Shown here: positions 1 through 8,735 of the stretch, one piece after another
Position numbering within the stretch: the stretch's first letter is position 1
How the letters are laid out: every line of letters begins with the position of its first letter
Source of the DNA: Microbacterium allomyrinae
GTDB lineage: Bacteria; Actinomycetota; Actinomycetes; Actinomycetales; Microbacteriaceae
Reading direction: 5' to 3'
Assembly (NCBI RefSeq): GCF_020682705.1
Contig: NZ_JAGTTN010000001.1
Coordinates: 496,001-560,000 of the forward strand
DNA length: 64,000 bases
The notes under the pieces: generated by a model
Told to the model about the DNA's origin: nothing
The model's database searches: none
The model's input: only the letters and a program-made list of their open reading frames with translations
Program-made: the position numbers and the translations under genes

Positions 1-2
1 CG

Positions 3-1385
3 ACGACTGGCAGGATCCTCGCGATGGCGCAGAACACCCAATTCAATGAGGATGCTTCCGCGGCGGGCACGGCGGGCGTCTCCGCGCAGGTGTACGCCGG
101 CGACAGCGAATTCGGCAACTCGATCGGATTCAGCGCCGGCTCGACCTTCAAGCTGTTCACGCTGATCGATTGGCTCGAGAAGGGCAAGTCCGTCAACGAG
201 ACCCTCAACGGCACGTTGCGCATCTTCAAGAAGCTGACTGTGTGCGGCGAAACGTGGACCAATAACGCCACCAAACCGACCGGCAACTTCGGCGGCGACC
301 GCGGACGTGTAGGCACGCCCATGCAGTTCACCGCGTCGTCGCTCAACACGGGCTACTTCGCGATGGCGGAGAAACTCGACCTGTGCGATATCGCCAACGT
401 CGCCACCAAGATGGGCGTCACCCAGGGCAACGGTGATCCCATCAAGATGGATAGCTTGAACACTGTTATCGGCACGGCTTCCGTTTCACCGCTCGCGATG
501 GCCGGGGCCTATGCGACCGTCGCCAACAACGGCACGTACTGCCAGCCGCAGGTCATCGACCGGGTGACCGACGCAGACGGCAACGAACTCGCGAAACCCG
601 AGCGCACGTGCAGCCAGGTCATCGAGCCGAAGGTCGCCGCGACCGCCGCGTACGCCCTGCAGGGCGTCATGAACGGCGGCACCGGCCGACAGGGCAACCC
701 CTACGACGGCACTCCCCTCATTGGCAAGACCGGCACGCACGAAGAGATCCAGTCCTGGCTCATCGAGTCGAGCACGAAGGTCGCGACCGCCACGTGGGCT
801 GGCAATGTCCAGGGCGGCGGCGACATCTTCAAGACCTACGCCAATGGAAGTCCTCTCTCCAACATTCGCTACAACATCACCAAGGCCGTGCAGGGCGCCG
901 CGAACGCGGCGTACGGCGGCGATGCCTTCGCCGGTCCGGATACCGAGCTGACCAAACAGGTACTCACCGACCTCCCCAGCGTCATCGGGCTCTCTCCCGC
1001 CGACGCGCAGGCGAAGCTCGAAGCCGCCGGATTCACCGTGACTGTCGGCGACGCGGTGGACTCCGACCTCGGAGGCGGCGTGATCGCGGCCCAGAACCCG
1101 GCCGCAGGCAAGGTCGCGGGCGGCACGTCCGTGACGATCAATCCGAGCAACGGGCAGGCGGTGGCGGTTCCGAACGTCGCTGGAGCCTCGCTCGACGATG
1201 CCAAGAAGGCGCTGCGCAGCGCCGGTTTCGGAAACATCGCCGAGGGGACCTGTACGACCGACGCCTCTGCCGCGCAGCCACGGACGACCGGAACGAATCC
1301 TGCAGCAGGCACCGTGGTGAACCGCAACGCGGCGATCAGCGTCGACTACGCCTCTGCGAACTGCCGCGGCGGCGGTAACGGCTAG
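3..1385 (+). CDS. Penicillin-binding protein, C-terminal part (transpeptidase plus two PASTA domains), 5' truncated by window edge
   Basis: The reading frame is open to the left edge: in-frame codons before the ATG at 24 read TGRILAMAQN, a typical mid-protein stretch of a bifunctional class A PBP, so the true start lies outside the window. The visible part carries the transpeptidase motifs in order: STFK with the acylated serine about 40 residues after that ATG, an SLN motif (SLNTGYF) and KTGT near base 726. Two PASTA repeats follow, the first beginning LPSVIGLSPADAQ and the second AVPNVAGASLDDA. The protein cross-links peptidoglycan outside the membrane, and the PASTA modules probably bind muropeptides or lipid II. 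The stop overlaps the GTG of the next gene by one base. What is seen supports the family firmly; the glycosyltransferase half is only assumed. Confidence 0.92.
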   Translation, partial: TTGRILAMAQNTQFNEDASAAGTAGVSAQVYAGDSEFGNSIGFSAGSTFKLFTLIDWLEKGKSVNETLNGTLRIFKKLTVCGETWTNNATKPTGNFGGDRGRVGTPMQFTASSLNTGYFAMAEKLDLCDIANVATKMGVTQGNGDPIKMDSLNTVIGTASVSPLAMAGAYATVANNGTYCQPQVIDRVTDADGNELAKPERTCSQVIEPKVAATAAYALQGVMNGGTGRQGNPYDGTPLIGKTGTHEEIQSWLIESSTKVATATWAGNVQGGGDIFKTYANGSPLSNIRYNITKAVQGAANAAYGGDAFAGPDTELTKQVLTDLPSVIGLSPADAQAKLEAAGFTVTVGDAVDSDLGGGVIAAQNPAAGKVAGGTSVTINPSNGQAVAVPNVAGASLDDAKKALRSAGFGNIAEGTCTTDASAAQPRTTGTNPAAGTVVNRNAAISVDYASANCRGGGNG

Positions 1386-2329
1386 TGTCCTCAGGAGCAT
1401 CGCGCGGCGCACGAACCGCTCTCACCGCGTTCGGCGTGGTGGGCGCGGTCGGTGCCGCGGCCGCGATCTGGGGCATCGGCATCGAGCGGTACCTGTTCAC
1501 GGTGCGCTTCCACGAGGTGCCCGTGCTTCCGCATGGATCGGCACCGATCCGTGTGCTGCATCTGTCGGACGCGCACATGGCGCCGTGGCAGCATCGCAAG
1601 CAGGAGTGGATCTCGGCCCTCGCCGAGCTGCAGCCCGATCTGGTGGTCAACACCGGCGACAACATGGGTCACCGCGACGGCCTCCGCGGCCTGCGCGCCG
1701 CATTCGATTCGTTCCGGGGCATCCCGGGCGTGTTCGTGCACGGATCGAACGACCATGCCGAGCCCTCGCCGCGCAACCCGCTCAGATACTTCTCCGGCCC
1801 GTCGAGGGTGAAGCACACGACCGAGCCGCTCGACACGCAGGCGCTCGACGACTACTTCACCGATGAGCTCGGCTGGCTCGACCTGAACAATGCGGTCGGC
1901 TCGCTCGACGTCGACGGCCTGCGCATCGACACGTTCGGCGTGAGCGACGCCCATCGAGAGTGGGACAGGCTCGAGGTGCTCCCGGGATTGCTCGAGAACC
2001 TCCGCGCCGACGTCGCGCCGGCGGCGCTCTCGCTCGGCGTCACGCACGCCCCCTATCGGCGCGTCCTCGATGAATTCACCGACCTCGGTGCCGATGTGAT
2101 CCTCGGCGGGCATACGCACGGCGGCCAGGTACGGGTTCCGGGGATCGGTGCACTCGTCGCCAACTGCGACATCCCGCTCGATCAGGCTCGTGGGCTCAGC
2201 ACGTGGACGCACGAGGAGCGCACCGTGCCGCTCAACGTCAGCGCCGGGCTCGGCCACTCGATCTACGCCCCCGTGCGCTTCGCCTGCCGCCCCGAGGCGT
2301 CGCTGCTCACCCTGGTCCCGCACGCCTGA
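1385..2329 (+). CDS. Metallophosphoesterase (calcineurin-like)
   Basis: This 314-residue protein has the motif series of binuclear metallophosphoesterases: LSDAHMAP (D-x-H), VVNTGDNMG (G-D), GSNDH (G-N-D/H), a lone THAPYRR histidine and GGHTHGGQ (G-H-T-H). An N-terminal hydrophobic stretch of about 20 residues suggests membrane attachment. The GTG start overlaps the stop of the PBP gene, which points to translational coupling. This PBP-metallophosphoesterase pair is common in Actinobacteria, so a role at the cell envelope is plausible. The substrate cannot be told from the sequence. Confidence 0.9.
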   Translation: MSSGASRGARTALTAFGVVGAVGAAAAIWGIGIERYLFTVRFHEVPVLPHGSAPIRVLHLSDAHMAPWQHRKQEWISALAELQPDLVVNTGDNMGHRDGLRGLRAAFDSFRGIPGVFVHGSNDHAEPSPRNPLRYFSGPSRVKHTTEPLDTQALDDYFTDELGWLDLNNAVGSLDVDGLRIDTFGVSDAHREWDRLEVLPGLLENLRADVAPAALSLGVTHAPYRRVLDEFTDLGADVILGGHTHGGQVRVPGIGALVANCDIPLDQARGLSTWTHEERTVPLNVSAGLGHSIYAPVRFACRPEASLLTLVPHA

Positions 2330-2488
2330 GCGCCTGCGGCGCGTCCGTGCGCCGCTGCTCATCGCCCGTGTAAGCGGACTCCGTGAAGGGTTCGCGCTGG
2401 TTCCTCCCCAGCGGTGCCCGGCGTTGCGGCATCCACAGATCGGCAACACCCCCGCTGGGTGAGGCCCCGCTCGGGCGAGGCTCGGTCC

Positions 2489-4513
2489 ATGCCGAACACA
2501 CCCGTGCCCGACCGTCGATCGTGGCAGCCGCCCAGCCATACTCTCCTCGTCACGCGCGTGCGCAGCGGGCACGCGCTGTCGCCCCGCATGCGGATCCTCG
2601 CTCTCCTCATCGCGATCGCACTCAGCTTCATTCCTGCGCCCCCGGCGGATGCCGCCACACGAGGTACGGGCTTCGGCACCTGGGCGCCGATCTCGGCCTA
2701 TGGCTGGCACGGGTCGATGATCGTCGACGGCGTGCACACGTACTGCATCACCCCCGGTGCCCCCGCACCGACGGGGCAGAGCATCGACCACGGCGTGAGC
2801 GGATCCGTCGCCGGCCTGTCGCCGCAGCAGCTGACCGCCATCAACATGCTGGTCACCGAATACGGCCAGACCGACGACCCCGTGCAGGCGGCCGCGGTCG
2901 GATGGGCCGTCAAGGCGATCGCGAATCGGCAGGAGACCCTCCACGCATTCGGGTACCGCGGCGACTCGCTCGCCGGCGCGATCAACTGGACGTTCTCGGC
3001 ACTCGCGCCCGAGCACAACCGCGCCGTGCAGCAGCTCGCGGAGACGTACTACGAGGAGGCGACGAAGCTCCCCGCAGGCGTGGAGTCGGCGAGCGGGTCG
3101 CTCGTGTTCACGACGGACCCCGAGGACCATCGCGGGGGAAGCGTGCGCGTCGACGCCACCACCGCGGCAGCAACAGGGTCCCTCGCCCTGACGAATGCCG
3201 TCTTCGCCGACACCGGAGCGAACACGCGGAGCGACGCCACCCCCGGAATCGCGTACGCGATCCGCACCCAGCCGCCGGGCGAGGGTGCGAGCTACGCCGT
3301 GAGGGGCACCGGGCGGTTCTCGACAGGCCACGCAGCCGCAGTGCGCCACTACACGACGCCCGGGGGTCAAGACACCGCGGGGCCTGCGGGGCCCGTCTCG
3401 TTCGATGTCACCGGCGCCGACACGCGTGTGCCACCGTTCGCGCCGGCGATCACGACAGAAGTCGCGTCGCGGTACGCGGCCGGCGGCACCTTTCTCGACA
3501 CGGTGTCGTTCAGCTCCTCCACCGGCGAGTGGCCGCGCGACGCCGACGGCGTCCCGCTCTCGCTCACGGCGCGGGCAGCGGTGTACCGCACGAACGCGGA
3601 GCCCGTGGCGGGATCACCTCTCCCGGCCGACGCGGTGCTCGTCGGCGGTCTTTCTCTCACGACGGACGCCGCAGCCGGATCACACCGAGTGGCGTCGGAG
3701 TGGACCATGGACGGCCCCGGCTTCTACACCGCGGTATGGACGATCCGCCGCGACGAGCAGGCCGGCGCGATGCAAGAACGACTGATCGCCGACTACACGT
3801 GGGTCGAACGGTTCGGCGAGCCCGGGCAGATCATGATGGTGCCCGACATCTCGACCCGGGCGACATCCGCCGTCCCGGCGGGCGAGCCGTTCAGCGACGC
3901 GATCATCGTGGGAGCGCCGTTGCCTGCCATGGGTCTGCGCGTCGCATCATCGGTGTATCGCGGCGCAGACGGCGTCGCTCCGGCCGACGCCTGCGTCCCG
4001 GATCGGCTGGTGTGGATGAGCGACTGGGTGGCGGTGTCCGAGCCCGGCGAGTACGTCGTGACCGCTCCCCCGGTGGCAGAAGCCGGCACCTACTACTGGC
4101 AGGAGCAGGCGGTCGATGCCGCAGGTGAGCTGGTGCATCGCGGCGCCTGCGGTGTGGCGAACGAGACGACGACGGTGAACCCGCCGCCGGCCGCGGAGAC
4201 ACCACCTGCGGAGGCTCCTCCCACCGAGACGCCGCCACGCGCGGCACCGCCCGACGAAGCACCGCTCGCGGCGGCTCCTCCGGCTGAGGCAGAGCCCGCC
4301 ACAGGCGTCACAGCCGGGGAGTCCGCGCCCGCGACATCCCTGGCGGCGACAGGTCAGCCAGAGCAGGCGCTGAGATCCGCGATCGGGCTCGCGATCGCCC
4401 TGATCACCGTCGGCGGCACACTGCTGGCGGGAACCCGCGCTCGACTCGGTCACAGGGCCGGAGCGACCGCTGCAGGTCGACGCCGGTTCGGACCACGGCT
4501 CGGGATCAGGTAG
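2489..4513 (+). CDS. Putative thioester-domain (TQXA-like) surface protein with sortase signal
   Basis: Behind a basic leader lies a signal peptide (hydrophobic LLIAIALSFIPAPPADAA from about residue 38). An N-terminal domain has a lone early cysteine in HTYCITPG and, about 45 residues on, a PVQAAAVGWAV motif. This Cys/Gln layout resembles thioester domains of Gram-positive surface proteins. Two or three beta-sandwich-like repeats follow. Then comes a Pro/Ala/Glu-rich linker (bases about 4180-4330), an LAATG motif (LPXTG variant), a hydrophobic segment and an Arg-rich tail, so sortase anchoring is likely. ATG 2489 is preceded by GGGCGAGG; ATG 2588 (MRILALL) directly at the signal peptide is an alternative start. 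The thioester call is inference from residue spacing; the surface location is well supported. Confidence 0.72.
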   Translation: MPNTPVPDRRSWQPPSHTLLVTRVRSGHALSPRMRILALLIAIALSFIPAPPADAATRGTGFGTWAPISAYGWHGSMIVDGVHTYCITPGAPAPTGQSIDHGVSGSVAGLSPQQLTAINMLVTEYGQTDDPVQAAAVGWAVKAIANRQETLHAFGYRGDSLAGAINWTFSALAPEHNRAVQQLAETYYEEATKLPAGVESASGSLVFTTDPEDHRGGSVRVDATTAAATGSLALTNAVFADTGANTRSDATPGIAYAIRTQPPGEGASYAVRGTGRFSTGHAAAVRHYTTPGGQDTAGPAGPVSFDVTGADTRVPPFAPAITTEVASRYAAGGTFLDTVSFSSSTGEWPRDADGVPLSLTARAAVYRTNAEPVAGSPLPADAVLVGGLSLTTDAAAGSHRVASEWTMDGPGFYTAVWTIRRDEQAGAMQERLIADYTWVERFGEPGQIMMVPDISTRATSAVPAGEPFSDAIIVGAPLPAMGLRVASSVYRGADGVAPADACVPDRLVWMSDWVAVSEPGEYVVTAPPVAEAGTYYWQEQAVDAAGELVHRGACGVANETTTVNPPPAAETPPAEAPPTETPPRAAPPDEAPLAAAPPAEAEPATGVTAGESAPATSLAATGQPEQALRSAIGLAIALITVGGTLLAGTRARLGHRAGATAAGRRRFGPRLGIR

Positions 4514-4531
4514 ACTCGCAGGGTTGCAAAG

Positions 4532-4605
4532 CGGGGTGTGGCGCAGCTTGGTAGCGCGCGTCGTTCGGGACGACGAGGCCGCAGGTTCAAATCCTGTCAC
4601 CCCGA
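4532..4605 (+). tRNA. tRNA-Pro (anticodon CGG)
   Basis: Acceptor strands CGGGGTG (4532-4538) and CACCCCG (4598-4604) pair perfectly. The anticodon loop reads TTCGGGA with anticodon CGG, and the T-arm holds GGTTCAAATCC. The discriminator base is A and no CCA is encoded. The length of 74 nt is usual. Confidence 0.96.
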
Positions 4606-4614
4606 CAGCAGAGA

Positions 4615-4639
4615 GGCTCCACCGCCAGGTGGGGCCTTT
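4615..4639 (+). terminator. Hairpin after tRNA-Pro, likely terminator
   Basis: GGCTCCACC and GGTGGGGCC form a nine-pair stem (one G-U) around a four-base loop, followed by TTTC. It lies directly behind the tRNA and 20 bp before the next start codon, which suits a terminator or attenuator for the tRNA transcript. Confidence 0.6.
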
Positions 4640-4659
4640 CGCGTGAAAGGACGGATTCC

Positions 4660-5436
4660 GTGACCGCCAGCATGCCGCCCCGCCTCGTCGCCTTCGACCT
4701 CGATGACACGCTCGCTCCTTCCAAGAGCGCGATCGACCCCCGCATCGGCGCCCTCCTGATCGCTCTCGCCGAGCACGTCGAGGTCGCGATCATCTCCGGC
4801 GGCCAGCTCGCCCAGTTCACGGCGCAGGTCGTCGATCTGCTGCCGGATGCCTCGGCCGAAGTTCGCGCGCGCATGCACCTGCTTCCGACGTGCGGCACGC
4901 AGTACTACCGCCTCTCGCCCGACGGCATCGTCACCGTGTACGCGCGGTCGCTGACCGACGACCAGAAGACCCGCGCTCTGAATGCCGTCGAGGGCGAGGC
5001 ACGTCGTCTGGGCCTCTGGGAGGCCGAAACCTGGGGCGACATCCTCGAGGACCGCGGCTCGCAGATCACTTTCTCGGCCCTCGGCCAGCGCGCGCCGGTC
5101 GATGCGAAGAGCGCATGGGATCCCTCCGGTGCGAAGAAGAACTCGCTGCGCGCCGCGGTCGCAGGCCTCCTCCCCGATCTCGAGGTGCGCTCCGGCGGCT
5201 CGACATCGGTCGACATCACCGAGCGCGGGATCGACAAGGCCTACGGCATGCGCAAGCTCGCCGAGCAGACGGGCATCCCGCTCGACGACATGCTGTTCGT
5301 CGGCGACCGCCTCGATCCCGACGGCAACGACTACCCTGTGCTCGCCATGGGCGTCTCCTGCCACGCGGTCGGAGGCTGGGAAGACACCGTCGCATATCTC
5401 GAGGCCCTCATCCCCACGCTTCCCGCGCGCGTCTGA
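4660..5436 (+). CDS. HAD-IIB family phosphatase, phosphomannomutase-like
   Basis: The 258-residue protein begins with the HAD motif AFDLDDTLAPS, in which the first Asp is the nucleophile. Motif II is IISGG, a conserved lysine lies in ERGIDKAYGMRKL, and motif IV is FVGDRLDPDGNDYP. The cap between motifs II and III, with its TCGTQYYRL segment, resembles the type IIB cap of eukaryotic-type phosphomannomutases and sucrose phosphatases. The enzyme is cytosolic and probably acts on a sugar phosphate; the exact substrate is open. The start is GTG 4660, 20 bp behind the preceding hairpin. A strong bidirectional terminator follows. Confidence 0.85.
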   Translation: MTASMPPRLVAFDLDDTLAPSKSAIDPRIGALLIALAEHVEVAIISGGQLAQFTAQVVDLLPDASAEVRARMHLLPTCGTQYYRLSPDGIVTVYARSLTDDQKTRALNAVEGEARRLGLWEAETWGDILEDRGSQITFSALGQRAPVDAKSAWDPSGAKKNSLRAAVAGLLPDLEVRSGGSTSVDITERGIDKAYGMRKLAEQTGIPLDDMLFVGDRLDPDGNDYPVLAMGVSCHAVGGWEDTVAYLEALIPTLPARV

Positions 5437-5457
5437 CGCCTCGGAGACGCAGAACGT

Positions 5458-5488
5458 GTGAAGCCCCGCCCTTTCGGCGGGGCTTCAC
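5458..5488. terminator. Bidirectional rho-independent terminator
   Basis: A perfect 13-bp stem, GTGAAGCCCCGCC with GGCGGGGCTTCAC, encloses a five-base loop. It separates the HAD gene on the plus strand from lldD arriving on the minus strand, so it probably stops both transcripts. The 255 bp from here to 5743 hold no gene I can support. Confidence 0.8.
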
Positions 5489-5743
5489 CTTTACGTCTCG
5501 CGTGATGTGGCGACGCGATACTTCGCGTTCGCAACTCGCCTCGGCGCCGAAAACGACGGCGGGCCCGCACATCGGCCGAGCCTGTCGCCGCCACGCAACA
5601 CTCGCCGCGCGACGCGCGACACACACGGACGTGGGGACAGACACGCTGCCCGCCTAGCATCCGACTCCAAGGGTCGAGAACGCTCCCGCACAGCATCCGC
5701 CGTCCGACGTGTCCGGCGCCATCCTCGCCGTTGTGGGCCGCGG

Positions 5744-7024
5744 TCAGCTCTTCGCGGCGACCGGCCGCGGTCGCGACGCACGAGCGGCCGGCGCGGCGAC
5801 CGGCACGAGTCTCTGCAGCTGCGTGACGTGCTTCGGCTCGAGTTCGGCGAGTGTCGAGACGCCGAGCAGCTTCATGGTGCGTTCGATCTCGCTGCGGAGG
5901 ATCTCGATGGTGCGGTCGACGCCCTGGCGTCCGCCTGCCATCAGGCCGTAGAGGTAGGCGCGCCCGATGAGTGTGAACTTGGCGCCCAGCGCGATGGCGG
6001 CCACGATGTCGGCGCCGTTCATGATGCCCGTGTCGATCATGACCGTCGCATCCTTGCCGACCTCGCGAACGACGTGCGGAAGGAGGTGGAACGGGATGGG
6101 CGCGCGGTCCAGCTGACGTCCGCCGTGGTTGGACAGGATGATGCCGTCGACGCCCGCATCGATCAGGCGCTTGGAGTCCTCGACGTTCTGGACGCCCTTC
6201 ACGACGATCTTTCCCGGCCAGATGTCGCGGATCACGGCGAGATCGTCGAAGCCGATGGTCGGATCCATCGCCGAGTTGAGCAGCTCGCCCACGGTGCCAC
6301 CAGTGGTCGACAGCGACGCGAACTCGAGCTTGGGGGTCGTCAGGAAGTCGTACCACCACCACGGCCTGGGGATCGCGTTGACGATGGTTCCGAGGGTCAG
6401 CTGAGGCGGGATCGAGAAGCCGTTGCGCTTGTCGCGTAGGCGCGCACCGGCGACCGGGGTGTCGACGGTGAACTGGAGGGTGTCGAATCCGGCAGCGGCA
6501 GCTCGGCGAGCCAGCGCATACGAGATCTCGCGGTCGCGCATGACGTACAGCTGAAACCAGTTGCGCCCGTTCGGGTTCGCCTTCTTCACATCCTCGATCG
6601 ATGTCGTTCCCAGCGTCGAGAGAGTGAACGGGATGCCGGCGGCACCGGCCGCGGACGCTCCGGCGATCTCGCCCTCGGTCTGCATCAGACGGGTGAACCC
6701 GGTCGGGGCGATGCCGAACGGCAGCGCCGATGGTCCGCCGAGGATCTCGGTCGACATGTCGACGTTCTCGGCCGGACGAAGGATGCCGGGGTGGAACTCG
6801 ATGTCCTCGAACGCCTGTCGCGCCCGCGAGAGCGACAGCTCGCCCTCGGCCGCACCGTCGGTGTAGTCGAAGGCCGCTTTAGGGGTTCGGCGCTTGGCGA
6901 TCGTTCGCAGGTCGGCGATGGTGAGGGCACCGTCGAGGCGACGCTTGCGCCCATCGAGTTCGGGCTTCTTGAACTGCATGAGTTCGAGCAGCTCGGCAGG
7001 ACGCGGAAGTTGGCGGTTGACCAT
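5744..7024 (-). CDS. lldD: FMN-dependent L-lactate dehydrogenase (alpha-hydroxy acid dehydrogenase family)
   Basis: The 426-residue protein matches the FMN-dependent alpha-hydroxy acid dehydrogenases. TDGAAEGE and [12 protein letters not shown] lie in the N-terminal half, FQLYVMRD in the FMN site, VVKGVQN carries the FMN-contacting lysine, and SNHGGRQLD carries the catalytic histidine and arginine. The [11 protein letters not shown] segment is typical of lactate and mandelate oxidising members. It should oxidise L-lactate to pyruvate at the membrane and pass electrons to quinone. The gene lies 18 bp behind the GntR gene on the same strand, with LldR-type operators upstream of both. Context makes lactate the best substrate; mandelate or glycolate cannot be excluded. 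Confidence 0.88.
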   Translation of the reverse strand: MVNRQLPRPAELLELMQFKKPELDGRKRRLDGALTIADLRTIAKRRTPKAAFDYTDGAAEGELSLSRARQAFEDIEFHPGILRPAENVDMSTEILGGPSALPFGIAPTGFTRLMQTEGEIAGASAAGAAGIPFTLSTLGTTSIEDVKKANPNGRNWFQLYVMRDREISYALARRAAAAGFDTLQFTVDTPVAGARLRDKRNGFSIPPQLTLGTIVNAIPRPWWWYDFLTTPKLEFASLSTTGGTVGELLNSAMDPTIGFDDLAVIRDIWPGKIVVKGVQNVEDSKRLIDAGVDGIILSNHGGRQLDRAPIPFHLLPHVVREVGKDATVMIDTGIMNGADIVAAIALGAKFTLIGRAYLYGLMAGGRQGVDRTIEILRSEIERTMKLLGVSTLAELEPKHVTQLQRLVPVAAPAARASRPRPVAAKS

Positions 7025-7042
7025 GAGAGGTGCCTTTCGGAT

Positions 7043-7780
7043 TCAGTGCGGAGGCGTGCGGGCCAGGCCCGCCTGGGCGTAATAGCCGGCGATGTGCTCG
7101 TGCACGAGCATGCGGGCACCGGCGGCATCGCCGGCATCGACGGCCTCGAGGATCGCGCGGTGCTCGTGACGGAGACGCGACGCCGCGGCATCCCAGTCCG
7201 TGATTCGGGCGGCTCCCGCCTGCACATACGACTCGATCGCGGTGCGCAGGCCCGCCATCATGGCCGAGATGACCACGTTGCCGGACGCCTCGGCGAGCGA
7301 CGCGTGCCACTGCGCGTCCAGAGCGAGGAACTCCGCCGTGGTGAGGTCGGCAGCATCCATCGCATCGAGAATCGCCTGTGCCTCGCCCGTGGCGCGCTCC
7401 GGGTCCGCGGCAAGCGCCTCGACCACCGCGGATTCGAGCACGACGCGGGTGCGCACGACGTCGTCGAGCGGAAAGCCCTGTGCCGCGACCTGCAGCCGGA
7501 GCAGAGCCGACATGCCGCCTTGCGGAGTGGCGATGATGATCGCGCCGGATGTCGGGCCTGAGCCGGTTCCGGTGCGGATGAGTCCCATCACCTCGAGCAC
7601 GCGAAGCGCCTCGCGCACGCTCGAGCGGCCGACGCCGAGGGTCGTGGAGAGTTCGCGTTCGGGCGGCAGCCGGTCGCCGGGCTGGAGCGTGCCGTCGAGC
7701 AGGTCGGTCTCGATCTTCTCGAGAACGACACGCCAGGCGCGCGCGGACGATGCTGTCGGCGCTGCGGGAGATGCGACCAC
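7043..7780 (-). CDS. lldR: FadR-type GntR regulator of lactate utilisation
   Basis: An N-terminal winged helix (PGDRLPPERELSTTLGVGRS, then SVREALRVLEVMGLI) is followed by an all-helical FCD ligand domain with metal-binding His/Asp positions such as LDAQWHASLAEASGN and RHEHRAILEA. I place the start at GTG 7780, behind GAGGAGA at the right distance. The longer frame to 7852 would translate the operator palindromes as VVRPHGNVVRPQ. The gene precedes lldD. By analogy with Corynebacterium LldR it represses the operon until lactate is present. FadR-family membership is certain; the ligand is inferred from the neighbour and the operators. Confidence 0.86.
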   Translation of the reverse strand: MVASPAAPTASSARAWRVVLEKIETDLLDGTLQPGDRLPPERELSTTLGVGRSSVREALRVLEVMGLIRTGTGSGPTSGAIIIATPQGGMSALLRLQVAAQGFPLDDVVRTRVVLESAVVEALAADPERATGEAQAILDAMDAADLTTAEFLALDAQWHASLAEASGNVVISAMMAGLRTAIESYVQAGAARITDWDAAASRLRHEHRAILEAVDAGDAAGARMLVHEHIAGYYAQAGLARTPPH

Positions 7781-7797
7781 GGGTCTCCTCGTCGATT

Positions 7798-7833
7798 GTG
7801 GTCTGACCACATTACCGTGTGGTCGGACCACAC
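7798..7833. promoter_or_regulatory. Twin LldR-type operators
   Basis: Two palindromes, GTGGTCTGACCAC (7798-7810) and GTGTGGTCGGACCACAC (7817-7833), share the core TGGTCNGACCA, which fits the known LldR consensus TNGTNNNACNA. Their centres are 21 bp apart, two helical turns, so two dimers could sit on one DNA face. They lie 18 bp upstream of the lldR start and 32 bp upstream of the divergent DUF1295 gene. Confidence 0.85.
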
Positions 7834-7864
7834 TCAACCCCGTCACGACCACTACCCTGGCGCC

Positions 7865-8707
7865 ATGGACCCCTTCCTGCTCGTGCTCATCGTCGCAGGC
7901 GCCGCCAGCGCCTTCTGCTGGATCGCGTCGCTCATCACGAAAGACACGTCCTGGGTGGACCGGCTCTGGTCGATCGTTCCCGTTGTGTACGTCTGGATCT
8001 TCGCGATCGCCGGGATCGCCGGCGCCGAGTCAGTCGAGAGCGTCGCGCGCCTCCTGGTGATGGCGGTGCTGGTCACCGCGTGGGGCGCGCGGTTGACGTT
8101 CAACTTCGCACGCAAGGGGGGCTACACCGGAGTGGAGGACTACCGCTGGGCGATCCTCCGCGGGCGCATGTCACGGGGGCAGTTCCAGCTCTTCAACCTC
8201 TTCTTCATCGTGCTCTACCAGAATGCCCTGCTCGTGCTCATCACGCTTCCGGCATACATCGCGTTTCAGCATCCCTCGCCGTTCACCGGATGGGATGCCG
8301 CGTTCGCGGTGCTGTTCACGGCGTTCCTCATCGGCGAGTTCGTCGCCGATCAGCAGCAGTGGAGCTTCCATAAGGCGAAGAAGGCCGCAGGCGGAGCACT
8401 CGCCCCCGGCTTCGTCACGACCGGTCTGTTCGCCCACAGCCGCCATCCGAACTACTTCTTCGAGCAGGCGCAGTGGTGGGCGTTCTACGCGATCGGGGCG
8501 GTCGCCCTGGTCGCCGACGGCGGCAGCTGGCTGAACTGGACGATCGTGGGCGCCGCACTGCTGACCGTGCTGTTCATCGGATCGACCATCTTCACCGAAT
8601 CGATCACGGCGGCGAAGTATCCCGAATACGCCGAGTACCGGCGTACGACCTCGATGCTCGTACCACTCCCCCGGCGCAGGCGCCGGAAGTCCCCCGAGAC
8701 GGCCTGA
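7865..8707 (+). CDS. DUF1295 family membrane protein (steroid 5-alpha reductase-like fold)
   Basis: This 280-residue protein has about six or seven hydrophobic segments. The DUF1295 signature lies near its C-terminal half: FVTTGLFAHSRHPNYFFEQAQWW. This resembles the NADPH-binding region of steroid 5-alpha reductases and isoprenylcysteine methyltransferases. A second signature is SWVDRLWSIVPVVYVW near the N-terminus. The start is ATG 7865; the frame is open further upstream but that stretch runs through the operators. It is divergent from lldR, so the operator pair may also affect it. The substrate is unknown. Confidence 0.82.
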   Translation: MDPFLLVLIVAGAASAFCWIASLITKDTSWVDRLWSIVPVVYVWIFAIAGIAGAESVESVARLLVMAVLVTAWGARLTFNFARKGGYTGVEDYRWAILRGRMSRGQFQLFNLFFIVLYQNALLVLITLPAYIAFQHPSPFTGWDAAFAVLFTAFLIGEFVADQQQWSFHKAKKAAGGALAPGFVTTGLFAHSRHPNYFFEQAQWWAFYAIGAVALVADGGSWLNWTIVGAALLTVLFIGSTIFTESITAAKYPEYAEYRRTTSMLVPLPRRRRRKSPETA

Positions 8708-8735
8708 CCGGCCAGCCCGGCGGCGCGCACGCTCG

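Noticed and set aside
7781..7852. Longer N-terminus of the lldR product
   Set aside because: It would translate both operator palindromes and lacks a ribosome binding site, whereas GTG 7780 has GAGGAGA in place.
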